The notes under the pieces were generated by a model. It did no database searches. It was not told the DNA's origin and worked only from the letters and a program-made list of their open reading frames with translations. 64,000 nt of DNA from Eublepharis macularius (lineage: Eukaryota > Chordata > Lepidosauria > Squamata > Eublepharidae). This document shows positions 48,204-60,377 of this stretch, one piece after another. The translations under genes and the position numbers were made by a program. How positions within the stretch are numbered: position 1 is the first letter of the stretch; every line of letters begins with the position of its first letter. The stretch is taken from NCBI RefSeq assembly GCF_028583425.1, contig NC_072791.1, positions 30,573,368 through 30,637,367 on the forward strand, given 5' to 3'.

Positions 48204-51200
48204 GTAAAAAATGGGGTTTACTAATGAATGATGACAGAAGGAAAGATTCTATTAGCAAACTAGAATGGTTCTCTATGCCAATATGGCTGGTAGTTGTAGT
48301 GAAAACTATGAATAAGTAAAGGAAGGGGGAGTTGTGGGCTTGTGGCCTGTACACTTGTGTTGGAGCCAAATATGGCAGAATGAAACTGGGAGCTGTCGTG
48401 GCATTCCAAATTCCCATGTTTTTACCTAGAGCAGTTGGTAGTAGACATGGGTACGAACAGCATTACGAACAGAAAAAACCCACAAACAGCTTAATCTGCT
48501 GTTCTCAAACAAGCTGTTCGTGAGGCCCCATCCTAAATGAACAGGTGGTCGTTGCAAGCCTCATTCGTTGCCTTCGGCAGCCATTCATCAAGCCAGACAG
48601 TCTGGCACCGGCAATCAATCTCCTTGGCAACCCAAGGCAGGGAGGGACTGAACTCTGTCTGAACTCCTTCTGGCTTTCCTTCTGGTTTTAACCCTTCAAA
48701 GTACTTCCAGCAGAGAGTCCTGTTTTTGCCACTGTGAAGAGAAAATGACAGCCAATGGGGAGACCCATGGATCATGCCTTTCCCGAGTGCAATCTCTCTG
48801 AAACTTGGGGGGTCTTCAGAGGACAGGGAGGACTATGTACCCTGCAAATTTGGTGGGTATTGGACATTGGGAAGGTCACTTTTGTAACCCCTCAAACTAG
48901 CTGCCAGCAGACACTGCTGTTTTTGCCAGGACAGGGCCCGTTAAACTATCAGCTGGCAGGCAGCAGGGGGAACCCCCCCCCCCCGTCACCTGCCAGCTGA
49001 TAATTTAAAGGGATCTTTAAAGGGTCAGGTAAGTGGGTTTGAGGGGAGGGGGGCTAAGTGGGCAGGGTTGGGGGGAGTTCTGGCCCCCACAAACAATGAA
49101 CAACGAACATGTCCAGGAACAGTTCATGTTCGTCCATGTTCATTGTTCATTGTTCGTGGATGGCAACGAACGACCAACAGGGTGTTTAGTTTTTTCCCCC
49201 CATTCATGCCCGTGTCTAGTTGGTGGCAGACTGCTTAGCAAAGAAATGGAATGTATTGCAAATTTCATAGTTCAGAATGGCAAGAGACTTTAGCTTGTAT
49301 CCTTCCACTTCTTTCTCCAACTTTCTTCCAGCCTGGAAAACCTTCCAATGTTGAAAGTAGATTTTCAGCTGGAGGATGAGCCATTTATATTGCATGATGC
49401 CTTCTTAGGCTATAGGAAGGCTTCAAATATCACTAAGCAGGCTTTTCTGCATTAATCTACTGTGCATATGCCCTCAAGCATCCTACTGCTTTACCCACTA
49501 GCACTTTTGCCATCTCATGTTCTGTGCTGTCCAAATAACTTACATCATCCCTTTACTTGGGCATGAGGTTTAGCACAGAACTCCTGCCTCTTGCATTTAG
49601 CGTCCTCTTACAAATAAGCATACAACTATTCTGCAATAGTGTGCCTATGTGAGAATTAACATATATCCTACTCAGTGTAACCTGTTCTTTTTCTCCTTAG
49701 CCTCCTGGAAAAACCCTTTTAACCATGAATTGACCAGAGAAGCAGATTTCTTTGTCGATGCAAACACAACTGTGAAGGTCCACATGATGAGCCGTGAAGG
49801 TTATTATGATTTTTTCCATGATGACGACTTGTTGTGTTGGGTGGTCAGACTGCCTTACAATGGAGATTTCTCAGCATGGTTCATTCTGCCAGACAAAGGC
49901 AAACTGAAGGAAGTGGAGGATGCTTTGGTAGTAGGCCTTCTGAACAAATGGAGAACATCTCTGAAACACAAGTAAGCCTTCATCTTGCGCTATTTGAAAA
50001 AAGGCTGCTGTATTATTAATACGGCATTAAACGATAAGTTAAAGCATTTGTTTTAAAACCACACGTGATCTTTCATTGAATGATATATAATGCATTAACT
50101 TAGTATTCATTTACTGTGATCAAGGTAAATTTCCCTTCTGCTTTCTGTTCATACAGTATACCAATAATCTCTCTTGACTAGGGACAGCTTGGAGAATTTA
50201 TAGCATTTGATTTTTGACATGCAATGCAATGTCCTATTTCACTATTTATGATAGCAGGCATGCAGTAATATATAATACTGGTTGTATGTTCACAGGTGGT
50301 GATATTTAGCATGGACTATATTTAATTATTTGCATGCAATAGTATCCAGAAGTGGGTAGTCTTTCACGGCTGAAGGCTTAATAATTTTTATGTCTTCAAA
50401 TTGTAAGAACTCAAAAAATACCAACAATTCCAAGGCAATCTAGTTTTAACTTTTAGGTGAAAATTCATATTTAAGATCTAAATCTGAAATTCAGCTTCTA
50501 ATTTCCTTCAAAACCAGTATAAAATATTTTGTGAATATGACAAGTTATGTGAATGTCTTGCAAATTTTACTTCACACAGTCTCCCAGTATAACCCTCACA
50601 CATTCAAAGGAAACAAAAAAACACAAAAGAATTGAAAATAAGACTTCTTTTTCTAGTGAAAACAACTCATAATATTAACTTTGGAAATTGCTGGGGGAAA
50701 TAACGGTGTCAGTAGTGCTGCCCTCCAGCAGAACACAAACAGACGTTCAATTCCAACTTGGTCTCTTTAAGATGTTGTCACCTGCATTTCAATAAACAAT
50801 CTCCAAAGTAACAGCCACGTTATTTTCTTTCGATAACCGGAAAAGCATAAAAATCCCAGAACAATATTTTGCCTATATCTTTAATAGAAATCCACCCACT
50901 CTTATTGGATTCTTTTGGGCAGAATATTGCAAAATGCTTAGAGAAGGGACCACAGAGCTGTTAAATCCAGCATTCATGTCGGCAAGGAACTATTCAGAAG
51001 GAAGTTGAAATGGGAACTCAAGGGAGTTAAATCCCTCCAGGATGCATGTAGTGAATAGGTATAAATAGGTACATTGTGTTTCACAACTGGCATCCACAGG
51101 TGTGTTTCTTGGCAACCACTTCCTTCTTCTCCAGAAGTATCTCTTCTCTAAAACAAAGAATGAGTCCTGGCTTTTCCCCGTCTCCCCCATCTCCAGAAGC

Positions 51201-54200
51201 AGGCGCTTTAAAACAACCTAGGAGGTTTCTCCTTGGTGCCTGCAGGGAGTGCTCATTGGGAGCGTCCATACTGCCCAGTGTGAACAAAAGAAAAAATTAC
51301 AGTGTGTACTCAAAGAAAAAATGAGCAAGGAGAATCAGTAAGACTCCCCAGCCACAGGATCTAGCGAGAACACTGCCATGTACTCTAAATTAAATGCATA
51401 TGAAGCACAAGTTACTACTGAAAATAAACCCCGTTGCAGAAGTAAAGATGCTTAACAAGAGAAGAAAAATAGGAACATGTAAAAAGTCCACCTTATCCTC
51501 CATGCAGAAGAGCTAGGTGAGCCGAGTCTTCAGATGGTGGTGTTTTCCCACATCCGCACTAACTTTAGAAAACAGCTCTCATCCCTCGATAGTGATATCC
51601 AGCTGGTTCCAGCTCCCCCTTCCCATCTTCTTCCCTTCTGGATATTGCCTCCTCAAACAGAAAAAGAAAGGAGGAGACTGCAGAGAAAGACTACCTCACC
51701 CCCTACTTCTGGTTAGAGTGTGTGGGTTTCTAACTTTTAAAAAATCAAGCACATATCTTGTTCTTAGGCCTTGCTCAAGTTAGTTAGATCTTGTCCTTTG
51801 TTAAATAGTGGGTTCAGACACAAGGTAATTCAACAGCTCTTTATTCAGCAGGAACACAACACACTCAGACAGACTGAACAGAAGTCCTCAATATATATAC
51901 AGCAGCTCCACCCCCAGAATAACTGATAGCCAATGAGAATACATACTTTACAATGCCATCATTTGCATAAACTATATACAGTGTTTGAAGTAGGCAGGTC
52001 ACTGATTGGTGTTTATTATAGAGGACTGATTGGCTGCTGCCTTGAGAAAGTAACCTGTGATATTGCAGGGATTAAGGACCAATGAGAATGCAGGCATTGG
52101 GAGCCTTGACTGAACCTTAAGCTCAACACAGTATAGTGCATTGCAATCAATACAGTAAATACCTTAGAGGCCTTGCTCGGCCTACTCAGCCCAGTACACA
52201 ACACCCCTCCCCCCTTAGTTTGGAACAGCCTGTTGTTCGCAGATAGGCTGGGGAAGGTGAGCCAGAATACATTAGAGGCCCTGAGCCCAATACATAACAT
52301 CCTTGTTTACTTAAATTATGACTGAGGATGGTGAGAAAGAGAGAGAGTGCGTGTTTGTGTGCACATGCATGTATGTGCAGTCATGGGGCTCTGGCAGCAG
52401 CCCAAAGGGGAGAAGCAAGCAGAGGCAACCCAAGAAACCTGAGTTGTGCTTTGGCAGCTGTCGGAGAGCCCCAGCTCAGGGCCCTCAAGCTAACTCTGGG
52501 ACCTGTGAATTTTGTCCCCACGGGCGCCCTCTCTCAGTGACCCAGTGCTGCCGTGCTTGCACAATGATGTCACTTCTGGGTGACATCATCGCACAGGTCT
52601 GGGAGTGCTCCCACGCTTCAGTGGGAGTGCGTTATTCCACTGCAAACCCCAGAAGCACTGTCAGGGCAGTGCGATGACATCACTTTGGGAAGAGATGTCA
52701 TCATCAGACTGCCCTGGGAGAGTGCCCAGGAGGCGTGTTCTTGCACCTTTTCTACCTGCTGGCCAGGTGAGCAGAGGTGAGGGGGTGGACAGTGGGAGCA
52801 GGGAAGCCCCTCCTCCAACGGGGGACCTGGGATCCCTAGTAAAGGAAGACTGGAGAATTGGTGAACCAGGAAATTATAGACCAGTTAGCCTAATATCCAT
52901 CCCCGGAAAATTTATAGAAATTATTATTAAACATATAATTAGTAAGCACATAGGAAAAAAAACAATTTGCTGAGGAAAACAATGGGAAACAGAGAGTGAA
53001 AATAAATGGACAGCTGTTAAAACAGCTGGAAGTGAACAGTAGATCAGTATGGCTACACAACATTGTGCCTTATTGTTTGATACCACAGAAAAAGACAGAA
53101 AATAAAGCAATAAGCAGGCAAAGAAACCAAAATACAGTGGGCATAACATAGACACCAGAATAAAAGTTCTAAATCACCCTTTTTAAAGGGGTCTAAGTCA
53201 ATTGAAATATTTTATCCTGTTGAATCTTAGCTGTTTTTTTTCTGCTTCTCCCTTTTGTCTCATATTAAATAGAAAAATAGAACTGCGTATTCCAAAATTT
53301 TCCATTTCTGGATCCTATGATGTCAAAGCCTTGTTGCAGAGAGAAGGTGTGAATGATGTCTTTAATGACAATGCTGATCTATCTGGGATTACTGGACAAC
53401 GCAATCTGAAGGTTTCCAAAGTAAGTATGCGAGTTGTTTGAAGATAATTTGCCATTTCTTTTTATCTTTAAACAAATAATATTTTTAAGATTCCATAGGC
53501 ATGTTCAGAGGTTTTATTAAAATAAATGACTAAAATAAATGACAAAATTACCCCTAAACATCTGGAAGCAATTGATTAAATAAGAATTGAGGAGGGATGA
53601 GGCCAGTGTACCTGAGACCCTGGAGAGCCAATCACAACATTGATGGACCAATGCTCTCATTTACTATAAAGCAGCTTCATGTGTACATGAAAAGCCAGTT
53701 TGGTGTAGTGGTTAAGAGCACGGGACGCTAATCTGGAGAGCCGGGTTTGATTCCTCACTCCTCCACTTGAAGCCAGCTGGGTGACCTTGGCTCAGTCACA
53801 GCTTCTAGCTCTCTCAGCCCCACTCACCTCACAGGGTGTTTTGTTGTGGGGATAATAATAGGATTGGTAGTCCTGCCATTAACAAAGAAAGGTTTAAAAT
53901 GGTTGATTATTGCTTGAAAAATTTTAATCGCCTCCTTACCCAACAGAGAAAGAGCTAGCTTCAAATCCTCCAATTCAGGGTCAGCTAAACATTGAGATAA
54001 TTTAATACTTAGCTGCTCCGACCACTTGAGTCTCCTAAAACCCAGAGTTACTGCTCCTGCTAGTTCTGCTTCTGGGTTCAGAAAAACATTGTTGGTTAGA
54101 TTAAATATTAACGTCAAGGGGCAGTGGTCACTTAAGGAGGTATCCACAATCTCAAACCTGTCTACCAGGTTCAATAATGAAGGTGATAGAGCAAAATAAT

Positions 54201-56541
54201 CAATTGTGCTGGCCCATAAAGTTGAAAGGTAAGTAAATGAACCCCTAGTTACGTCTAAATTAGAATCATTTAAAGTATGTAGGTTAGCCCATGAAAGTGT
54301 CTCCAGAAACTTAAGTCCAGGGGGATAATAATAATATACTTTGTAAACCTCTCTGAGTGGGCGTTAAGTTCTCTTGAACGGCGGTATATAAATCAAATGT
54401 TATTATTATTATATATTATTACAATATAGTAGCTAGTCCAAGTCAAGTTACTCATGGCCCTTTTTGGATGCTTTTCATCCTAAGGAAAGGGCTGAGAGTT
54501 TGCCAGCTGTGGCAGATAACAAAAATTTGCTTCTTACATCTGGTGCACTTAGATCTCCCGGGTCACCCTAATGATGTGGGAGTGACAATTAGCCTACACG
54601 TACCGTAGAATGAGCTGGTAGAGTCCCTGGGTGGCAGACTGGACAGTTAGTACTTTGTGTTGCAGGTATTATTGAATTCTCCCTTGTGAAAAATTCTCTG
54701 TGAGTAAAAATACTAACATATTATGGAGACATGAACTGTGCCACCTTCTTGCTGTGCTTGTTTGCTACTTTGCAGAGAAATTTTGATTCAGAGGAGTATG
54801 AAAGAACTGGTCTTCCACCTGCACTCTGAACTACTTGCCAGGAGGAAGCACTGTGTACCCTCCCTTAAGTGTCAAACGAATAGGGGATTAGGTTCCTTTC
54901 ACCCGTGTTTTCTGCCTCTCTCCTAGCCTTGCTTCTTTCAACTTGTGGAGGAAAAGCGTGTCCTCCTTCGCCCATCTTCTTTTGCCTTAAGAGAGGGAGT
55001 GCTTTGGAAGCTCCACCTCTTTGGAACTCACATAGAATCTGAGGAACTCCCAGGGAGTTCATTCCCTTGGTTCTCCATGCCTGGTTGCTTCCCAGCTGCT
55101 TCCAGCAGACATTGCCTTAAAGGCACCATGTATGTTGTTGCTCTCAGGGGATCCGAGGGGTCACACTTGGCATCCACTCATCTGAGTGGATGCCAAGTGT
55201 GGCCCCTCGGATCCCCTGAGAGTTCGGGAGCTCTGGGTTTCCTCAGGTCCCCAACATGCCAATTCCCCCCCCCCCCCCGCTTCCTCTGCAGATCCCAACT
55301 AGGCTGTCCCTGAGCATCTACTAACCTGCAGGAACAACATTTCAGAGGGCTCAGTAGGCTGCAGCACAAGAGAGGGATTGCTGCTTCCCCTGCTTAAGGA
55401 AAGGGCACTTAATTTTTCTCAGTGGTGTGTTTGGATGCACGTCATGATCTGAAGCTGTGGCTTGCCTAAGCTAAAAAAAAAAAAGCCACCTGTGAATTCC
55501 AAGCAGTGGTGAGGCTTCTCATCCCAGGCTCCTCAAGGGATGGAGGAACAGCTAGATCTCCACCGTTGACTCCCCACCCCCCAATCTGGCCTTTTTGCTC
55601 CAAGCCCCTCCGCCATTGCTGCCACGCTCCACTGCCACCTGACTAGCAGAGAAATTGTAGCTCTTTGCCTGCCTGGGCCTGTGATGCCTTGACCACTTCC
55701 CAGCCTGCCATCACCCAGCATGCCCCATTCCAAAAAGGCAGAAAGAAGAGAGCAGGCGGTTCCCCATCCACTCTGCTGGGGGGGGCGGGAGGTCAGTGGT
55801 CAAGCTCCTTCTCAGGCATGGCAGCTCAGAGTGTGCGCTGGTTCATGCACAGCTGGTACGTGGCCACCACCTGCAGCTGCTTGTCACATGGCATGCCCAG
55901 GCCTGTGTGCCCATCCAACTGTAGTGGATTGAGTCTCTGCATTCCTGTCCCACTGGCTCTGTATGTGTTTTCCCCCAACCTACTTCCTCCTCTCCCTTTC
56001 TCTGGAAGAGTGGGGTAGGCCAGCACTCGAGCATCTTGGGAGAATCCCAAAAATGGTATTGGTACTCATTATCAATGAATACTGTCACAAAAAACCCTCT
56101 GGCTTTTCAACTCTCTAGGTCACCCTAAAGTCAGCAACATCTCCTCTCTCATTTTGGGTCTACGCAGCTGACCGACCGCCCCCCCTCCATTCACTATCTG
56201 TGCTGTTTCTATGAAAGAGAGAGGCTATCGTCATGCCTTCATGAATGTAGGAAAGAGTCATGCCATTGCCATAATTATCTTTCATGTCATAGAAAGAAGA
56301 AAATAGTATACATAGGAAATAACATCTTGCTCTTTCCCTGCAGGCTATTCACAAGGCTGTGCTGGATGTTCATGAGGGAGGCACCGAGGCAGCAGCAGTC
56401 ACTGTCGTAGATATTACATTCTCTGCTCTATTACCTCCTCCTCCCATCCTTGAATTTAATAAACCCTTCTTAATGTTCATTACTAATAAGGCAACCCGTC
56501 ACTTTGTCTTCATGGCAAAAGTTCATAACCCAACTGCATAA
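47537..56541 (+). CDS. Serpin gene C: alpha-1-antitrypsin-like inhibitory serpin (P1 Ser)
   Basis: Coding exons are 47537-48203, 49701-49971, 53273-53420 and 56344-56541, giving 427 aa with all junctions intact and in phase. Domain content equals gene B: signal peptide, His-rich N-terminus, serpin core, inhibitory hinge GTEAAAVT. It differs from B at Glu63Lys, Thr73Ser, Arg132Cys, Tyr389Ser and Val408Ile. Residue 389 is the inferred P1, so target preference probably differs. Cys132 adds an unpaired-looking cysteine. The first exon could also read on past its donor into the intron, but conservation with A supports splicing. A secreted protease inhibitor is inferred. Confidence 0.92.
48442..49218. 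mobile_element. Non-autonomous hAT element in serpin C intron 2
   Basis: Ends TAGACATGGGTACGAAC and CCGTGTCTA; flanks GTTGGTAG (48434-48441) and GTTGGTGG (49219-49226). Shared with B, so it predates the duplication. Confidence 0.8.
49701..49971 (+). CDS. Serpin C exon 3
   Basis: Acceptor TCTCCTTAG ends at 49700, donor CACAA|GTAAGC at 49971/49972. The protein is identical to B exon 3. Confidence 0.9.
49972..51798. other. Serpin C intron 3, 5' part
   Basis: Matches B; the single 14-mer AAAGGAGGAGACTG at 51667-51680 is the empty site of B's foldback. Nothing else recognised. Confidence 0.6.
51799..52299 (-). mobile_element. Broken LTR-element fossil in serpin C intron 3
   Basis: LTR 51799-52203, minus-strand purine tract, short interior and a piece of a second LTR. 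TCCTT flanks at 51794-51798 and 52300-52304. Shared with B. Confidence 0.7.
52523..53030. mobile_element. MITE-like repeat followed by a CR1-like LINE fragment
   Basis: Same pair as 29395-29900: GATGTCACTTCTGGGTGAC blocks to about 52840, then the EPGNYRPVSLISIPGKFIEI reverse-transcriptase frame. Confidence 0.5.
53273..53420 (+). CDS. Serpin C exon 4
   Basis: Acceptor TTAAATAG ends at 53272, donor CCAAA|GTAAGT at 53420/53421. Same sequence as B exon 4. Confidence 0.9.
53692..54413 (+). mobile_element. tRNA-derived SINE split by a LINE fragment (C copy)
   Basis: The LINE endonuclease fragment occupies 53861-54321 on the minus strand, flanked by GGGATAATAATA. Shared with B. Confidence 0.85.
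54418..55140. other. Serpin C intron 4, unassigned
   Basis: Matches 31290-32012; nothing recognised. Confidence 0.5.
55141..55222. repeat. 82-bp near-perfect palindrome in intron 4 of serpin C
   Basis: Identical layout to 32013-32094: 40-base arms, one mismatch, 2-base centre. Confidence 0.9.
55223..56343. other. Serpin C intron 4, 3' part
   Basis: Matches B except for homopolymer lengths and a few substitutions; nothing recognised. Confidence 0.5.
56344..56541 (+). CDS. Serpin C exon 5 (reactive loop)
   Basis: Acceptor CCCTGCAG ends at 56343, stop at 56539-56541. It reads GTEAAAVTVVDITFSALLPP, with TCT at 56422-56424 where B has TAT. Confidence 0.92.
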   Translation, partial: AIHKAVLDVHEGGTEAAAVTVVDITFSALLPPPPILEFNKPFLMFITNKATRHFVFMAKVHNPTA

Positions 56542-56859
56542 TAAATATTAAGTGGAAACCAAGAAACATATAATTACAACCTGTCCAGATGACCCCCTCC
56601 CACTGTGTGTATTGCACTTACGTTCATATTTGCCTTCCCTTCATAATGTCATAAGCTTATGTTTTGAGAGTGATTGCCAAACCTTTAGCTACTAAATGAA
56701 TTAGATGTATAAACCTATAAACTGTTCAGTTCTTTTCAGGTTAACATTCAAGGTGCCTTGTTCCATCCCTCTCTGATTTCTTTTTCTAAAAGTCTAACTT
56801 GAATGATTCTTTTGCAATAGCTTGATGCCTGTTCTGTGTCTTCTTACCATCTATGTTTT

Positions 56860-56865
56860 AATAAA
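56860..56865 (+). terminator. Candidate polyadenylation signal, serpin C
   Basis: AATAAA at the same relative place as in B. Confidence 0.5.
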
Positions 56866-57137
56866 TTACGCTACATATTACAATCAGTCTGTCTTCTTGT
56901 TCTTCATGCCTAGATGTGAATTGGCTAGTATTAATGTTTATTGTTTAGGTTTCCTTGTCTAGACTTCCTAGTCTTCCTCTTCCTGTTATGTAGTTTCTAT
57001 CTCCTTTGCTCCACTTGCACTGCCATTATATTTCTGCCATGAAAAATAGGTCCCCCTTTACTAAATTAGGTGAATAAACACCTCCAGGGAATCGCTATCA
57101 GTGGAGTTACCAGGCCCTACATGTTACTTAGATGAAG

Positions 57138-58262
57138 AAGGAAATAAGACTGAGATGGAAATAAGATTGGTGGCTAAAGCAGAAAATGTTGTAATATTGG
57201 GTGATTTAAACAATCCTCATATTGACCAGGCAAATGGTTGCTAGAGTCATGCTGTAGAAATGAGGTTCTTAGACATCAAAAATGGTTGGTTACAGAGGCA
57301 ACCAGAACCAATCTTGGACTTGATTCTGATCAGGGCTTGAGATCTGATGTAGATCTTATTGCACCCATTGGGAACAGTGACCACGATGCTATTAAAGTTC
57401 AGCATTCATGTCAATGGAAAGTTGCTGCAAAAATCAAAAACAGTCACATTTTATTTCAAATGAGGGAGCTTTATAAAACTGAGGGGAGTAATTAGAAGGA
57501 AGCTGAAAGGGAAACTCAAAAGAGTGAAATCCCTAGACGGAACTCAGGAGAATCAAGAGAAACTGTTTTGAACCGTACTAATTTTGGCCCAGACAGAATG
57601 CAAATCTCAAGTCAGTAAATTAACCATCAAGTCTTAAAAAACATCTGTGTGGTTAACACCACAAGTTAAGGAAGTCATAAAAGGCAAAAAGTCCAATTTA
57701 CAAAAAATTGAAAGTTTACCCCAGAAAGGTAAACAGAAGGAAGCACAAAAGAATCCTGACCAAAAAATGTAAGTTACAAATAGGCAATCAAAAAGTGAAT
57801 TTTACTTCTTTAAATACATCAAGTATAGTAAAATGACCATAGAGGCAGTAAGGCCATTAGATAGGAATAATAATAACATTCAACTTATATACCACCCTTC
57901 AGGGCAATTTAACATCCACTCAGAGCAGTTTACAAAGTATGTTATTATTTACTCCACAACAATCACCCTGTAAAGTGGGTGGAGGTGAGAGAGCTCTGGA
58001 AGAGCTGTGAGTATCCCAGGGTCACCCAACTGGCTTCAAGCAGAAGAGTGGGGAATCAAACCCGAGTCTCCAGGTTAGAGTCCTGCTGCACTTAACCACT
58101 ACACTAAACTGGAAAAAAAAAGATGAGATGGCAGAGAAACTGAATGACTTCTTTGCATCACTGTTTACTGTGGAAAGTATTTTTTGGGAAAAGAGTCTCA
58201 AGAATTGAGTCAAATAAGGTGATGAGAGATGAAGATATAGAACAATTGAGCAAATAAAAACC
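57138..58262 (+). mobile_element. CR1-like LINE fragment with nested SINE (C copy)
   Basis: Endonuclease frames with GDLNNP and SDHDAI; minus-strand SINE at 57863-58112. Shared with B. Confidence 0.65.
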
Positions 58263-58788
58263 ATTGTGAAATCCTAAGGAGAGTTACTCCCAGACTAAGT
58301 CCAGCTCATTTGGGGCCCAAATCAGCATGCATCGCTACAAAGCAAGGGAACACTCCCAGGGCAGCTGAAAGACATCACTTCCAGGAAGTGGCATTATCAA
58401 GCTGCCCTAGAAGCACTCTGTGCTTTGCAACGGGCCAATTTGGGCTGATTCTGGAAGTGACATCATTGAGTTGCCCTGGGTATGTTACCTCTGGGAGTGA
58501 CATCATTGTGCAGGGCCTGCAAGCACTCCCATATTTCACAGCGGGCCAATTTGGGCCCCAAACAGGCCCAATTCAGCACATTTGGGGCCCAAATCTACCT
58601 GCTGTGAAAATTGGTTTGTGGCAGGAAAGGGAGAGCAAGCCCAAATCACCAGTGGTCCAAACCCAAGGAATCCCCAGTTAATAATTCTGGAAAAGGAGTG
58701 CTCATCTCTGTGCACTTTGTTGGACCGCTCGCTTTCTAGTCTCTGGCTTTTGTCCAGTTCTGGGGCCTCAGAAAGCTCAGTAAACTGA
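58263..58788. mobile_element. MITE-like repeat cluster (C copy)
   Basis: Half of the palindromic MITE followed by TTTGGGGCCCAAATC repeats. Confidence 0.45.
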
Positions 58789-59223
58789 AAGGGTCAGAGG
58801 GTGACCCATCCCTAGAACATGAAAGGGGGGGGTTACAGAGTGTAAACTCTAGTTAGTAATGTTTTTTTCCCTTTTCTCTAGCCAATCTTGCTACATTTTC
58901 CTTTGTTGTAAAATACTCCCTAACTCTCTGTCTTTCCTGCTTTAAATTAGACTTGTGGTAGAACAAAGCTCTTTTTAGAAACCAAAGTGTTTGATTCTTG
59001 GGAGCAGAGGGACTTCTTTGTCATCAATGACTCCAGCCCACAGAAGCCCACAGAAGGCTCAGAAATCATGCACTGGCACTGACAGTAATGGGAGGTCAGC
59101 TCCATCTCAAGTTGAGAGGGAAGCTCAGAGGGAGGGGGATTGAGAAAATGGAAAGGGTTGGCCCACTCTTCTCTCACATACACTCCCCGCCATACCAGCT
59201 GAGGTGGATTCAAGATCATCTCT

Positions 59224-60203
59224 TAGAATTCCAAACACAGGCTCTGTTGGGGCTGCAGAGGGAGCTTAGGAGGACGTGAAGCTCCTTGAAGCCATTGACA
59301 AGATTACTCCTTGTCGGCCTCCCCCGCCCTTGGGAGGAAGCCAGCCCTGTGGCTTACTGCACAACTGGGTGACTTAAAAAGGGCTAGAAGATGTCTAGAA
59401 AGATGCTGGCAGAAATCCTGCACTGAATCCGATACAGTGTGCTATAGAGCCCATGGGGAAACCAATGAAGCTGCAGTGATAGCAGCAAAGAAAGATCCCA
59501 TTCTCCTCGCTTTCTGAAAACAATGTAAAACTCAATGACTTACAAGGGTTTTTTGCTCAGATACGAGGTCTTCACTATAGGGAAGTAGTCTCAGAGAGAT
59601 ACGGACCCTGGCCTTTACTACTATCTGTTGGTTGAAGCGCTATCCTACTGGTAGTTCTATGTTTGTTTAACATGTCAGTCTTGGAATTGCTTCTACTCTG
59701 TTTCAACATTTCTTCCACTCTGTATTGGATGTCTGCTGGTTTTAAATCTTTGCAGATATGCATATATATACTCCATTACATTGTTTATTGAAATGTCCTT
59801 GAAACGGACTACACTGACTTACATGGTGTAATCCATTTTGAGATTCAGTGAGAAAAATAAACTATAAACAAACAAATAAAATGAGCCTTCGACGTCTATT
59901 ATAAATCTGTTGCTAACTCAAGGCACCTTATCACAAACGTCCCTTTCAGGAACACCTGGCCACTCATGAATTAGGGTGACTATGCTGTAACAGCCACACA
60001 ATTATTTAAGATAGCCAGCCTTTTTTCCCGCCCAAAAAAGGGAGAATTCTTACTGACAATTATGTCTCCATACAGAAAATTAAAAAGGGATCAAAGCAAT
60101 GCGTCCTTTTAGTAATAATAAAAATAAAATAAAGTAAAATAGCTGTATACAGAACAGAATGAACAAGCATAGTTATGCCAGAATAGTCTTTTTAGAATCA
60201 TTT
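59224..60203 (+). repeat. Duplication tail module, C copy (L2 fragment and flank)
   Basis: Matches 36088-37069 and 17296-18276; ends with the CATTT target copy at 60199-60203. Confidence 0.8.
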
Positions 60204-60377
60204 TGTCAGACTATGTCATTCCAGAACTGATAGTCTGTTTCACTCCCTTTCTGCAAGAAGACTAGGACCTTTGATTTCAAAAAGGTTTATTGTGAAAAAC
60301 AGCATTCATTTCCAGACGTACATATTCCAGGATAGAGATCCTGGCCAACCAAAGTATTGTCAAGAATGACTCATGAG

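Noticed and set aside
47537-48319. Serpin C exon 2 reading on through its donor into the intron
   Set aside because: The donor GTAAAA matches B, where the frame stops soon after, and the extra residues have no serpin character.
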